Shown: positions 7,605 to 15,476 of the stretch, piece by piece
Layout: each line of letters starts with the position of its first letter
Numbering within the stretch: position 1 is the first letter of the stretch
Assembly (NCBI GenBank): GCA_937901895.1
Contig: CALGTD010000010.1
Coordinates: 1-32,451 of the forward strand
Direction: 5' to 3'
Length of the DNA: 32,451 nt
Source of the DNA: an uncultured Spartobacteria bacterium
GTDB lineage: Bacteria; Verrucomicrobiota; Verrucomicrobiia; Chthoniobacterales; JAATET01
Translations under genes and position numbers: made by a program
Notes under the pieces: generated by a model
Databases searched by the model: none
Told to the model about the DNA's origin: nothing
Seen by the model: the letters and a program-made list of their open reading frames with translations, nothing else

Positions 7605-10600
7605 ACTGCACGCCCGCAGCGCCTTCAGCTTCCTGCGCGGTGCCTCGCTGCCGGAGGATCTCGCCCGCGAGGCCGCTTTTCTGGGCATCGCGGGGCTGGC
7701 TCTCTGCGATCGCGACGGCGTCTACGGTGCGCCTCGATTGCTGGAGAACGCCCGCGATCTCGGGATCACGCCACGCGTCGGCGCAGAGCTCACCATGGAA
7801 GATGGATCGGTGCTGCCGGTGCTCGTGGCCACGCAAACCGGTTATCGAAACCTCTGCCAGCTCCTCACCCGGGCGAAGCTGCGCGGCTCCAAGCAGGAGA
7901 GCGCCGTGCGCTGGGAGGAGCTGGGGGAATTCGCGGAGGGATTGATCGCCCTCACCGGCGACGAGGAGGGAAACATCGTCCGACGGATCGACGCGGAGGA
8001 TTTCGACGGCGCACGCGCAACCGCAGAACGCCTGATCGCGGCCTTTGGCCGGGAAAATGTTTTTGTGGAGATGCAGCGCCATCGTATGCGCGACGAGGAG
8101 ATCCGGCTCGACGCATTGGACGATCTGGCCGCCACCGCAGGACTACGAACCGTTGCCACGGGCGGGGTGCTCCATGCCCGTCCCGCACAGCGGGAGGTGC
8201 TCGACGTCTTCACGTGCATCCGGCACCACACGCATCTCGACGCCGCCGGAAAACTGCTCGCCCCCAATGATCATCGGCATCTGAAGAGCCCGCAGGAAAT
8301 GGCGGCCCTGTTCGCCGACCGGCCGGAGGCGCTCGAAAACACGCGCCGCATCGCGGATCGTCTCGACTTCACGCTCGAAAACCTGGGTTACGAGTTTCCC
8401 CGCTTCCAGGGGTTGAGCGACGAAGCGATGAATGCGCTGCTGCGGGAGCGCAGCGAGGCTGGCATCAGGCGCCGGCACGGAAAAATCCTGCCCCACGTGC
8501 GGCGGATGCAGGAAAAGGAACTCCGGCTCATCGCGGAACTCGGTTTCGCGGGGTATTTCCTCATCGTCGCGGACATCGTCGATTTCTGCCGTGAGAACGA
8601 CATCCTCGTGCAGGGCCGAGGCAGCGCGGCCAACAGCGTGGTGTGCTTCGCGCTCGGCATCACGGCATGCGATCCGCTCAAGCATCATCTGCTTTTCGAG
8701 CGCTTCTTGTCTCCGCCTGTGCCGGGGCAGAAAAAGTCGTGGCCGGACATCGATCTCGACCTCCCCAGCGGCGACCGCCGGGAACGGGTGATCCAGGAAA
8801 TCTACCGTCGCTACGGGGAGCACGGCGCGGCCATGACGGCGAACGTGATCACCTACCGCGGCAAAAGCGCAATGCGCGAGATCGGCAAGGCGCTCGATTT
8901 TCCGCCCGAAACCCTCGACCGCTTTTCGAAGCTCTACGCTAACGGCGATTTCCCGCACACCCTCGACTTCCGGGAGCAGATGCGCCGTGCGGGACTTCCT
9001 GCGGAGAACCCACGGCTGGCTGCCGCAATCCGGCTTCAGCAGCGCATGCGGGGATTGCCGCGGCATCTCGGACAGCACTCCGGGGGCATGATCATCTGCG
9101 AGGGCGCGTTGAGTTCGATCGTGCCGCTGGAACGGGCCTCCATGCCGGGGCGCGTCGTGGCGCAATGGGACAAGAACGACTGCGAAGACCTCGGCATCAT
9201 CAAGGTGGACCTGCTCGGACTCGGCATGATGTCGGTGATGCAGGATGCATTCGCCCTCGCGAGCAAACGACGGCGCGATTCCTACGATTTCTACAATCTT
9301 CCCGAGAACGACGAAAAAACCTACGCCATGCTCGGCAGGGCGGACACGATCGGGCTTTTCCAGGTCGAGAGCCGCGCACAAATGGCCACGCTCCCCCGGC
9401 TTCAGCCGAAGGAATTCTACGACATTGCCATCCAGATCGCGATCATCCGGCCCGGACCGATCCAAGGCAACATGGTGCATCCGTATCTGGCCCGGCGAAT
9501 GCGACGCGAGGATGTCGATTACTTCGGCGTGGAAAAGGGCAGTGCGATCGAGGCCGAGTTGAAGACCCTGCTCGGGCGCACGCTCGGCGTGCCATTGTTC
9601 CAGGAACAGATGCTGGCCATGGCGATCCGGCTGTCGGACTTCAACGGCGCGGAAATCGCGGAGCTCAAGAAGGCCCTGAGCTTCCATCGCTCACAGGAAA
9701 AGATGGTGCGCGTCTGCGACAAACTCCGCCGGGCCATGGCAGCCAGGGACGTGCCGCCGGATGTCGCCGAGCGCATCGTGAAGTCGGTGCAGGCCTTCGC
9801 GTTGTATGGATTCCCGGAAAGCCACGCGATCAGCTTCGCCTACATCGCCTACGCAAGCGCATGGATGAAGGCTCATCGGGCACCGGAGTTTTATGCCGCC
9901 TTGCTGAACAACCAGCCGATGGGGTTCTACTCCGCCTCGACACTCGTCTACGACGCGAAGGCCCATGGTGTCCGGGTGCGGCCGGTATCGGTCCTCGAAT
10001 CCGGCGGACAATGCACCGTGGAGGATGACCAGACCATTCGCCTGGGCTTGAACATGGTGCGCGGACTGGACGCAGCTTCAGCCGCGCGGATCGTCGAGAA
10101 ACGGGAACGGGCGCCGTTTTCCTCGCTGGAGGATTTCAAGCACCGGGTGCGACTCGACAGGGACGTGATCCGGACGCTGGCCCGGCTCGGCGCCCTGAAT
10201 GGACTAGGCACGCATCGCCGCGATGCCTTGTGGAATGTCGAGGCTCCGCCCCGAACGGGGGAACTTTTTCCCGATATCGAGGCAACCCCTCCGCCGCTCC
10301 AGATGATGAATGCCTTCGAGCGAGTGAGCGCCGACTACGCCGGCGCCGGAGTGACCACGGGTCGCCATCCGATGGCGCTCGTTCGCGAAAGCCTGCCGGA
10401 TGTCTGGCTGGCGAAGGATCTTCCATCGGCGGCGAATGGACGATCGATCTGGATCGCCGGCATGGTGATCTGCAGACAGCGTCCGGGCACGGCAAAGGGG
10501 TTCGTGTTCGTCAGTCTCGAAGACGAGACGGGGGTCTCAAACGCGGTCGTGGATCCTGCATTGTTCGAGCACCGGCGTCTGGTCATCACCCAGGAACCCT

Positions 10601-10719
10601 TTTTGCGCATCCGGGGCACGGTGCAGAATCAGGACGGTGTCATTCACATCAAGGCGCGGGAGATAAAAGCCCTCGCCATGACGGACCTCGCCGCGCCGGG
10701 TTCCCACGACTTTCACTGA
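7591..10719 (+). CDS. dnaE2: Error-prone DNA polymerase DnaE2 (ImuC)
   Basis: A 1042-residue C-family polymerase alpha subunit used for translesion synthesis and damage-induced mutagenesis. Domains in order: a PHP domain from residue 1 (YVELHARSAFSFLRGAS), the palm with GRGSAANSVVCFALGIT and the catalytic carboxylates in PDIDLD (Asp386, Asp388, Asp390), the fingers (FQVESRAQM, RPGPIQGNMVHPYL), helix-hairpin-helix elements, and an OB fold near 945-1030 (IWIAGMVICRQRPGTAKGFVFVSLEDETG). The C-terminus ends SHDFH, as is usual for DnaE2. It lacks an evident clamp-binding peptide, consistent with dependence on ImuB. Length is normal for the family. It is last in the four-gene operon; a weak hairpin follows. 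Confidence 0.97.
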   Translation: MTYVELHARSAFSFLRGASLPEDLAREAAFLGIAGLALCDRDGVYGAPRLLENARDLGITPRVGAELTMEDGSVLPVLVATQTGYRNLCQLLTRAKLRGSKQESAVRWEELGEFAEGLIALTGDEEGNIVRRIDAEDFDGARATAERLIAAFGRENVFVEMQRHRMRDEEIRLDALDDLAATAGLRTVATGGVLHARPAQREVLDVFTCIRHHTHLDAAGKLLAPNDHRHLKSPQEMAALFADRPEALENTRRIADRLDFTLENLGYEFPRFQGLSDEAMNALLRERSEAGIRRRHGKILPHVRRMQEKELRLIAELGFAGYFLIVADIVDFCRENDILVQGRGSAANSVVCFALGITACDPLKHHLLFERFLSPPVPGQKKSWPDIDLDLPSGDRRERVIQEIYRRYGEHGAAMTANVITYRGKSAMREIGKALDFPPETLDRFSKLYANGDFPHTLDFREQMRRAGLPAENPRLAAAIRLQQRMRGLPRHLGQHSGGMIICEGALSSIVPLERASMPGRVVAQWDKNDCEDLGIIKVDLLGLGMMSVMQDAFALASKRRRDSYDFYNLPENDEKTYAMLGRADTIGLFQVESRAQMATLPRLQPKEFYDIAIQIAIIRPGPIQGNMVHPYLARRMRREDVDYFGVEKGSAIEAELKTLLGRTLGVPLFQEQMLAMAIRLSDFNGAEIAELKKALSFHRSQEKMVRVCDKLRRAMAARDVPPDVAERIVKSVQAFALYGFPESHAISFAYIAYASAWMKAHRAPEFYAALLNNQPMGFYSASTLVYDAKAHGVRVRPVSVLESGGQCTVEDDQTIRLGLNMVRGLDAASAARIVEKRERAPFSSLEDFKHRVRLDRDVIRTLARLGALNGLGTHRRDALWNVEAPPRTGELFPDIEATPPPLQMMNAFERVSADYAGAGVTTGRHPMALVRESLPDVWLAKDLPSAANGRSIWIAGMVICRQRPGTAKGFVFVSLEDETGVSNAVVDPALFEHRRLVITQEPFLRIRGTVQNQDGVIHIKAREIKALAMTDLAAPGSHDFH

Positions 10720-10720
10720 G

Positions 10721-10737
10721 TCCGCATCCTTCGCGGA
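10721..10737. terminator. Short hairpin between convergent dnaE2 and gluconolactonase genes
   Basis: TCCGC (10721-10725) and GCGGA (10733-10737) pair around a 7-base loop directly after the dnaE2 stop. There is only a mixed TCTTCCC stretch after it, so it is at best a weak terminator. Confidence 0.3.
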
Positions 10738-10745
10738 TCTTCCCG

Positions 10746-11657
10746 CTACTGGCTGCCGACGCCGCTTACGCGCATCCGGATCGCATAGAGTCCCTTGCCC
10801 GCCGTAACAAAAAGCGTCCGTCGGTCCGCGCCTCCAAAACAGACGTTGCCCGTCCAGCGCTCGGGCACCGGAATGTTCTCGATCTGCTTGCCCTCCGGGT
10901 TGAATACGGTGACCCCGTCGCTGTTCGTAAGATAAACGTTTCCCTCGGAATCGATCGTCATTCCGTCGGAGCCCTTTTCGCAAAACAGCTCACGATCGGC
11001 GAGCGCCCCATCCTCCTGAATCCGGTAGCGATAGGTCTTCCCGGGCTTGATATCTGAAACGTAGAGCCATTTTCCATCGGGCGTGCCGATGATGCCATTC
11101 GGCTCCACCAGACCGTCCTCCACAAGCACCGCCCGGTCACCCCCCTTTGGCAGAAAGTAAACGCATCTCGGAATCGGCGGAATGTCCGCGCGGTTCCAAT
11201 AGTCCCGGGCGTAATAGGGATCCGTGAAATACAGCCCGCCGTCGGGGCGGAACCACAGATCGTTCGGTCCGTTCATCCGCCTGCCGGCCGCGTCCTTCAG
11301 CACCACCGTCACCTCGCCATCCGGCGAAATTTTCCACAGTTCGTTGTTCCCGTCCGCGCACGCCCACAGGTTGCCGTCGGCATCGAAACACAACCCGTTC
11401 GACCTCCCGCTTGGCGAGAGAAACGTCGTCAACCGGCCGTCCACGCCCCACTTGTGGATCGTGTCATTCGGTTGATCCGTGAAATACACAGAGCCCTCCG
11501 AATCGCAGGTCGGGCCCTCGGTGAACTCGAATCCGCCGGCCAGCTTCTGCAGCCGGGCTCCCGGCTCGGTCACAGTCGCGAAGGAAGCGCTCATTACAAA
11601 GGCGGAAAAAACCGCCACGGAGAACCAGAGACGTCCGGGGGAATCATCACGAAGCAT
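10746..11657 (-). CDS. SMP-30/gluconolactonase-like exported protein
   Basis: A 303-residue beta-propeller of the SMP-30/gluconolactonase/LRE family, members of which hydrolyse sugar lactones or related esters using a divalent metal. Residues 1-27 look like a signal peptide, so a periplasmic place is likely. Metal-site residues fit the family: Glu47 in FTEGP, Asn187 in EPNGI and Asp231 in GSDGMTID; repeated blades show the DGxLY/W pattern (DADGNLWACAD, PDGGLYFTD, SEGNVYLTN). The gene begins 11 bases before the end of arsR, so it is probably cotranscribed and translationally coupled with that regulator. Substrate is unknown. Confidence 0.88.
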   Translation of the reverse strand: MLRDDSPGRLWFSVAVFSAFVMSASFATVTEPGARLQKLAGGFEFTEGPTCDSEGSVYFTDQPNDTIHKWGVDGRLTTFLSPSGRSNGLCFDADGNLWACADGNNELWKISPDGEVTVVLKDAAGRRMNGPNDLWFRPDGGLYFTDPYYARDYWNRADIPPIPRCVYFLPKGGDRAVLVEDGLVEPNGIIGTPDGKWLYVSDIKPGKTYRYRIQEDGALADRELFCEKGSDGMTIDSEGNVYLTNSDGVTVFNPEGKQIENIPVPERWTGNVCFGGADRRTLFVTAGKGLYAIRMRVSGVGSQ

Positions 11658-11982
11658 TCCGGATTGAACGCTTTTTCCCGCCCGACGTCGCCACCAAATC
11701 GAGCAATCCCGGAAAACGGCGGTTCACCTCCTCGCGGCGAAGCGAGGTCATGCATCTGGTTCCATCGCTCCGCATCCGCACCAGCCCCGCCTCACGCAGG
11801 ACCTGGAAATGATGCGACCGCGTCGCCTTGCACACGCTCACATCGAAATCCCCGCACGTGAACTCCACATCCCCCGCCTCGACGAGCTGTTTCACGATCG
11901 CGACACGGCACGGATCCGACAGTGCCTGCATCACGTCGAGCAGGGAGACGCTCTTCAGTGGAGGATGCCGGTAACGTTTCAT
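11647..11982 (-). CDS. ArsR-family winged-helix transcriptional regulator
   Basis: A 111-residue regulator. LLDVMQALSDPCRVAIVKQLVEAG and CKATRSHHFQVLREAGLVRMRSDGTR form the typical ArsR helix-turn-helix and wing, and MKRYRHP is a usual N-terminus of this subgroup. The classic ELCVCDL metal box is absent, but Cys25, Cys43, Cys51 and Cys77 are present; Cys51 sits at the start of the recognition helix and could sense reactive compounds (inference). ATG 11982 is preferred over GTG 12003 because a promoter-like -10 lies between them. It overlaps the lactonase-like gene and is divergent from an Old Yellow Enzyme, which it probably controls together with itself. Confidence 0.9.
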   Translation of the reverse strand: MKRYRHPPLKSVSLLDVMQALSDPCRVAIVKQLVEAGDVEFTCGDFDVSVCKATRSHHFQVLREAGLVRMRSDGTRCMTSLRREEVNRRFPGLLDLVATSGGKKRSIRNAS

Positions 11983-11993
11983 GGGAGCCGTGC

Positions 11994-12023
11994 AACATAC
12001 CACCTCGTTCGACGTTCGTCGAA
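11994..12023 (-). promoter_or_regulatory. Candidate arsR promoter overlapped by an inverted repeat
   Basis: Reading the minus strand, TCGACG (12022-12017) and TATGTT (11999-11994) are spaced 17 bases apart as -35 and -10 elements (4/6 matches each), the latter with an upstream TG extension. A 7-bp inverted repeat TTCGACG-TT-CGTCGAA at 12008-12023 covers the -35 and spacer. Transcription from here would start only about five bases before the arsR ATG. The hexamer matches are modest; the repeat is exact. Confidence 0.4.
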
Positions 12024-12062
12024 TTTCCGTTTGACCCGGCGCCGGCTTCGATGAACCGTCTT

Positions 12063-12082
12063 TGTTCGATACGTATCGAACA
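12063..12082. promoter_or_regulatory. Perfect 20-bp palindrome upstream of the Old Yellow Enzyme gene
   Basis: The sequence TGTTCGATAC followed by its exact reverse complement GTATCGAACA, with no spacer, ends eight bases before the OYE ATG. In a 108-base divergent gap beside an ArsR-family gene this is the best candidate operator. It shares the TTCGA core with the inverted repeat at 12008-12023, so one dimeric regulator may bind both. Confidence 0.65.
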
Positions 12083-12090
12083 TATCACGC

Positions 12091-13161
12091 ATGACATCGA
12101 TCCTTCACACTCCGCTTCGAGCCGGCGCATTTGAACTTCCCAACCGGATCGTCATGGCGCCTCTCACCCGTTGCCGCGCCGCCGCAGGGCGGGTTCCCGC
12201 GCCGCTTGCTGCGGAATACTACCGCCAGCGTGCATCCGCGGGTCTGATTCTTTCCGAGGCGACGAGCGTGGACCCGTTGGGCGTGGGGTATCCGGACACG
12301 CCGGGCATCTGGACGGAGGAACAGACCGAAGGCTGGAAGCCCATCGTGCAGGCCGTGCACGACGCCGGCGGACGCATCCTGTTGCAGCTCTGGCATGTCG
12401 GCCGGATCTCGGATCCCGTTTATCTGGACGGCCAGCTGCCCGTGGCTCCGAGCGCCATCGCAGCGGAAGGCCACGTCAGCCTCCTTCGTCCGCAGAAGCC
12501 TTTTGTGACCCCGCGCGCGCTCGACCGGCACGAAATTCACGGCATCGTCGAAGCCTATCGGCGCGGCGCGGAAAACGCCCGGCGCGCAGGATTCGACGGC
12601 GTCGAAATTCACGGCGCGAACGGCTATCTGCTCGATCAGTTTCTGCAATCGAGCAGCAACCACCGCGATGACGATTACGGCGGTCCCATCGAGAACCGGG
12701 CCCGCCTGCTGCTCGATGTGACGGATGCCGCAATCTCGGTGTGGGGTCCGGATCGCGTCGGCGTGCATCTCGCTCCGCGCGGAGGTGCCCACGGCATCAG
12801 CGATGACGACCCGGCCGCCACGTTCGGCCATGTCGCCAGCGAACTGGGCAAACGAAACATCGCCTTCATTTGCGCCCGCGAGCCATACGACGGCTCCGAA
12901 CTCGGTCCGCGCCTCAAGGAGATCTTTGGCGGCGTCTACATCGCAAACCAGGCGTTCACCAGGGAATCGGCGGAAGCCGCCATCCAGCGCGGAGCGGCGG
13001 ACGCCGTCGCGTGGGGCCAGCTGTTCATTGCGAATCCGGATCTGCCCGAGCGGTTCGCCATCAATGCACCACTGAACGAGCCCGATCCCTCCACCTTTTA
13101 CGGCTGCGGCGAGCACGGATATACCGACTATCCATTCCTGAGCGGCGACGCGAACGCATAG
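12091..13161 (+). CDS. Old Yellow Enzyme family alkene reductase (NemA-like)
   Basis: A 356-residue FMN-dependent TIM-barrel oxidoreductase that reduces electrophilic C=C bonds, quinones or nitro compounds with NAD(P)H. Family residues seen: Thr26 in MAPLTRCR near the flavin, Gln99-Trp101 in LLQLWHVGR, the substrate-binding His174/Asn177 and Tyr179 in EIHGANGYLLDQFLQ, and NHRDDDYGGPIENRARLLLD. The C-terminal FMN phosphate site is in GGVYIANQAFT and DAVAWGQLFIANPDLPER. Length is normal. It is divergent from an ArsR regulator with two dyads between them, which suggests induction by reactive compounds. The exact substrate cannot be told. Confidence 0.95.
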   Translation: MTSILHTPLRAGAFELPNRIVMAPLTRCRAAAGRVPAPLAAEYYRQRASAGLILSEATSVDPLGVGYPDTPGIWTEEQTEGWKPIVQAVHDAGGRILLQLWHVGRISDPVYLDGQLPVAPSAIAAEGHVSLLRPQKPFVTPRALDRHEIHGIVEAYRRGAENARRAGFDGVEIHGANGYLLDQFLQSSSNHRDDDYGGPIENRARLLLDVTDAAISVWGPDRVGVHLAPRGGAHGISDDDPAATFGHVASELGKRNIAFICAREPYDGSELGPRLKEIFGGVYIANQAFTRESAEAAIQRGAADAVAWGQLFIANPDLPERFAINAPLNEPDPSTFYGCGEHGYTDYPFLSGDANA

Positions 13162-13211
13162 CTCTTCACCCGGCTATGTCGTCCGGGAACATCCATGCCT
13201 TTGTCGCCAAC

Positions 13212-13240
13212 GCTCATCGCATCCAGTGGATGCGGTGAGC
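13212..13240. terminator. Long hairpin between convergent OYE and DUF4190-like genes
   Basis: A 13-bp stem with a single T-G wobble pairs 13212-13224 with 13228-13240 around the three-base loop AGT. It lies in the 104-base gap between two converging genes. No T-tract follows on either strand, so it may act in RNA stability or Rho-assisted termination, not as a classical intrinsic terminator. Confidence 0.5.
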
Positions 13241-13265
13241 CCGGAGCGGATCAAAGTCCCGGCTG

Positions 13266-13529
13266 TTAGCGAGAGACTGCGGCGGTCCCCACCCCTCCAA
13301 CGACAACAATGAAGCCCGCTATGAGGCCGAGGATGAAAAAGATGGTTCCGATAATCCCCAGGATGCGGCCAATCGTCGTGAGCTGCTTCCCCTCGGGGTC
13401 CATCGTTCCCGCCTCCATCGCTTTCAGATCCGCGTTACCCATGACCCACGCCGGAATTCCAAGGGGCGCACAAAGAATCAGGCTTAGGATTCCAAAAACG
13501 AGGATGATGGTGCCGCGATGAGGTTTCAT
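13266..13529 (-). CDS. Small DUF4190-like membrane protein
   Basis: An 87-residue protein with two hydrophobic helices (about residues 7-29 and 53-83). They flank a polar loop with GNADLKAMEAGTMDPEGKQLTTIGRILG, the arrangement of the DUF4190 family. Function is unknown. The region before ATG 13529 is ACCTCCTC on the coding strand, the opposite of a Shine-Dalgarno sequence, so initiation relies on something else. It stands alone, convergent with the OYE gene and divergent from the SHD1 protein gene. Confidence 0.78.
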   Translation of the reverse strand: MKPHRGTIILVFGILSLILCAPLGIPAWVMGNADLKAMEAGTMDPEGKQLTTIGRILGIIGTIFFILGLIAGFIVVVGGVGTAAVSR

Positions 13530-13637
13530 GAGGAGGTCGTGTTTTCAGGAACGTGACAATTTTCTCCCGTCATATCAACCCGACATTGTGACCGATTGGC
13601 TTCCCAAACCCCTTCGGGCAAACGATAACCTGCACGC

Positions 13638-14807
13638 ATGCGAATGGTTCTCCCTGCGCTCCTAGCGGTCGCGGCTGCCACTGCAGCGGACGCAGCTGAG
13701 CCTGAGCTCCGGACATGGACCGACATCAACGGCCGGCGCATCGAAGCATCGTTGAAGAGCCGTGAGGACACCGCGGTGGTGCTGACCCTCGAAAATGGAA
13801 GGGAAGTCAAGGTCCCTCTCGAGAGCCTGTCCGCGGACGACCGGGAATGGCTCGCTCAAAATGTGACCGATGGTGGCAGCCCTGGCTACGACGGTCCTCC
13901 AGCGGAAGCTGACTGGCCAAGGACGGTCTCGCAGAGCGAACCTCCGAAGGCGCGCATCACTCGCGAAGATCGGGAACGCCGGGAGTTTGTTTACGAGACC
14001 GAGCACTACGAGTTCATCTGCGATTCGCAACTCGGCATCAATGTTGTGCGCGATTTCAGCCGCGTATTCGAGGCGACCTGGCTGGCAAACTGCCTGCTGC
14101 CTTTGGAGCTGAAACCGGTTCCAGAACCCGGTCGGGAGAAATTTCAGGCGCGCTTGTTCACGGATGCCGGGGACTACCTGAAGAACGGAGGTCTGCCGGG
14201 GTCGGCAGGTATTTATTCAGGGGAGGGCAAGTCCATGATGCTGCCGATCGACAGCGTCGGCGTTCGTATGTTTGGAAGCCGGGTCACGGTCGATCCCGCA
14301 GCAAACGACTACAACACTCTCATTCATGAAATCACCCACCAGATGATGAACCGCTGGCTGGGGAGGATTCCCATCTGGTTCGCGGAGGGTTCCGCGGAAT
14401 ACGTCGCGATCGCGAAGTTCGACAACGGCCGCTTCTCGTTCGTCCAGCAGGACCGCCAGCTCAAGGAATATCTCTCGCGCCACTCCAGCGGCGTATTTTC
14501 GATGGTGCCGCTCGAGAGTCTGATGACCATCGATGCACGCACGTGGTCCACTTCCCTGGAAAACGACGGTTTCTGGCGCTACTACCTTTCCGCCCTTGTC
14601 CTGACCTACTATTTTTATCACCTCGACGGAGACGGCAAAGGAACGCACATCAAGGCCTTTATGCGGGCGATCGAGAATCCGGACGCCGGCTCCGGCGATG
14701 GCGCCGTGAAAGAGCATCTTCTTCGGGACCGCGACTACGCAACCCTCCAGTCGGACGTGCAAAAGGCCATGCGTCGCCTCGGCATTGCGCTGACGTTCGA
14801 GGAGTAG
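13638..14807 (+). CDS. Exported SHD1-domain protein with HExxH metalloprotease-like domain
   Basis: A 389-residue protein. Residues 1-20 are a signal peptide (ADAA|EP). Residues 24-75 match SHD1, the SLA1 homology domain found in yeast and in many PVC-group proteins (RTWTDINGRRIEASL, VVLTLENGREVKVPLESLSADDREWL). From about residue 115 there is a DUF1570/peptidase-MA-like region with HEITH at 230-234 and WFAEGSAEY at 247-255. His230, His234 and Glu250 form a plausible gluzincin zinc site, with Glu231 as the general base. An enzyme acting in the periplasm or outside is therefore likely, but the substrate is unknown and proteolysis is inferred only from motifs. Confidence 0.82.
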   Translation: MRMVLPALLAVAAATAADAAEPELRTWTDINGRRIEASLKSREDTAVVLTLENGREVKVPLESLSADDREWLAQNVTDGGSPGYDGPPAEADWPRTVSQSEPPKARITREDRERREFVYETEHYEFICDSQLGINVVRDFSRVFEATWLANCLLPLELKPVPEPGREKFQARLFTDAGDYLKNGGLPGSAGIYSGEGKSMMLPIDSVGVRMFGSRVTVDPAANDYNTLIHEITHQMMNRWLGRIPIWFAEGSAEYVAIAKFDNGRFSFVQQDRQLKEYLSRHSSGVFSMVPLESLMTIDARTWSTSLENDGFWRYYLSALVLTYYFYHLDGDGKGTHIKAFMRAIENPDAGSGDGAVKEHLLRDRDYATLQSDVQKAMRRLGIALTFEE

Positions 14808-14920
14808 AAATCACTCTCACCGCGGTCTCGGGCAATTCGAAAGCCCCGCCGATCCGTGCGACACTCCTGTCTTCGCTCATTGCGGATGCCCGTCACCGGA
14901 TGCTATCCCACAACAAGCCG

Positions 14921-15472
14921 ATGAAAATCTACACGCGCACGGGCGACGACGGGAGAAGCGGCCTGTATTCGGGCGAGCGGCTTCCGAAGTCGGACGACCG
15001 ATTCGAAATCATCGGCACGCTCGACGAACTGAACGCTGCAATCGGCTTCTCCCGGGCTTCGGCGCCACACGCGGACGTGGACGCACCGCTCCGTCGCGTC
15101 CAGGAACTTCTCTTTGAACTCGGTGCGGATGTCGCCAATCTCCGCGAATCACCGCCCCGTGTGGGTCACGCGGAAGTCGAATGGCTCGAGCGCCGGATCG
15201 ATGAAATGACGGCCGTGCTGCCTCCATTGCGAACATTCATTCTGCCAGGGGGGCACCCCGCAGCTGCGGCGTTGCACGTCGCCCGCGCCGTCTGTCGACG
15301 GGCGGAGCGATTGGTGGTGAGGACATCATCGAGCGGAAACAGGATTCCTGCGGCAGCCGCCGTCTTTCTCAATCGACTGTCCGACTTCCTGTTCACAGCC
15401 GCGCGCTTCCAGAATCACCTCGCGAAGGTGACGGAAGACGCGTGGATTCCGAATCAACAATCCACCGAATAA
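14921..15472 (+). CDS. PduO-type cob(I)alamin adenosyltransferase
   Basis: A 183-residue ATP:cob(I)alamin adenosyltransferase that makes adenosylcobalamin. The N-terminal ATP-binding motif TRTGDDGRSGLYSGERLPK (5-23) and GTLDELNAAIGFSR (32-45) are diagnostic. The C-terminal helix NRLSDFLFTAARFQN (151-165) carries the Asp/Arg pair used in catalysis and packing. Length suits the stand-alone enzyme. An in-frame ATG at 14900 would add seven residues; 14921 is chosen because family members begin MKIYT. No other cobalamin gene is adjacent. Only four bases separate its stop from that of the convergent sulfatase. Confidence 0.95.
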   Translation: MKIYTRTGDDGRSGLYSGERLPKSDDRFEIIGTLDELNAAIGFSRASAPHADVDAPLRRVQELLFELGADVANLRESPPRVGHAEVEWLERRIDEMTAVLPPLRTFILPGGHPAAAALHVARAVCRRAERLVVRTSSSGNRIPAAAAVFLNRLSDFLFTAARFQNHLAKVTEDAWIPNQQSTE

Positions 15473-15476
15473 CGGG

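Noticed and set aside
8143..9687. Long open frame (514 codons) on the minus strand inside dnaE2
   Set aside because: It is antisense to a fully conserved polymerase, is rich in His, Arg and Asp typical of shadow frames in GC-rich DNA, and shows no domain pattern.
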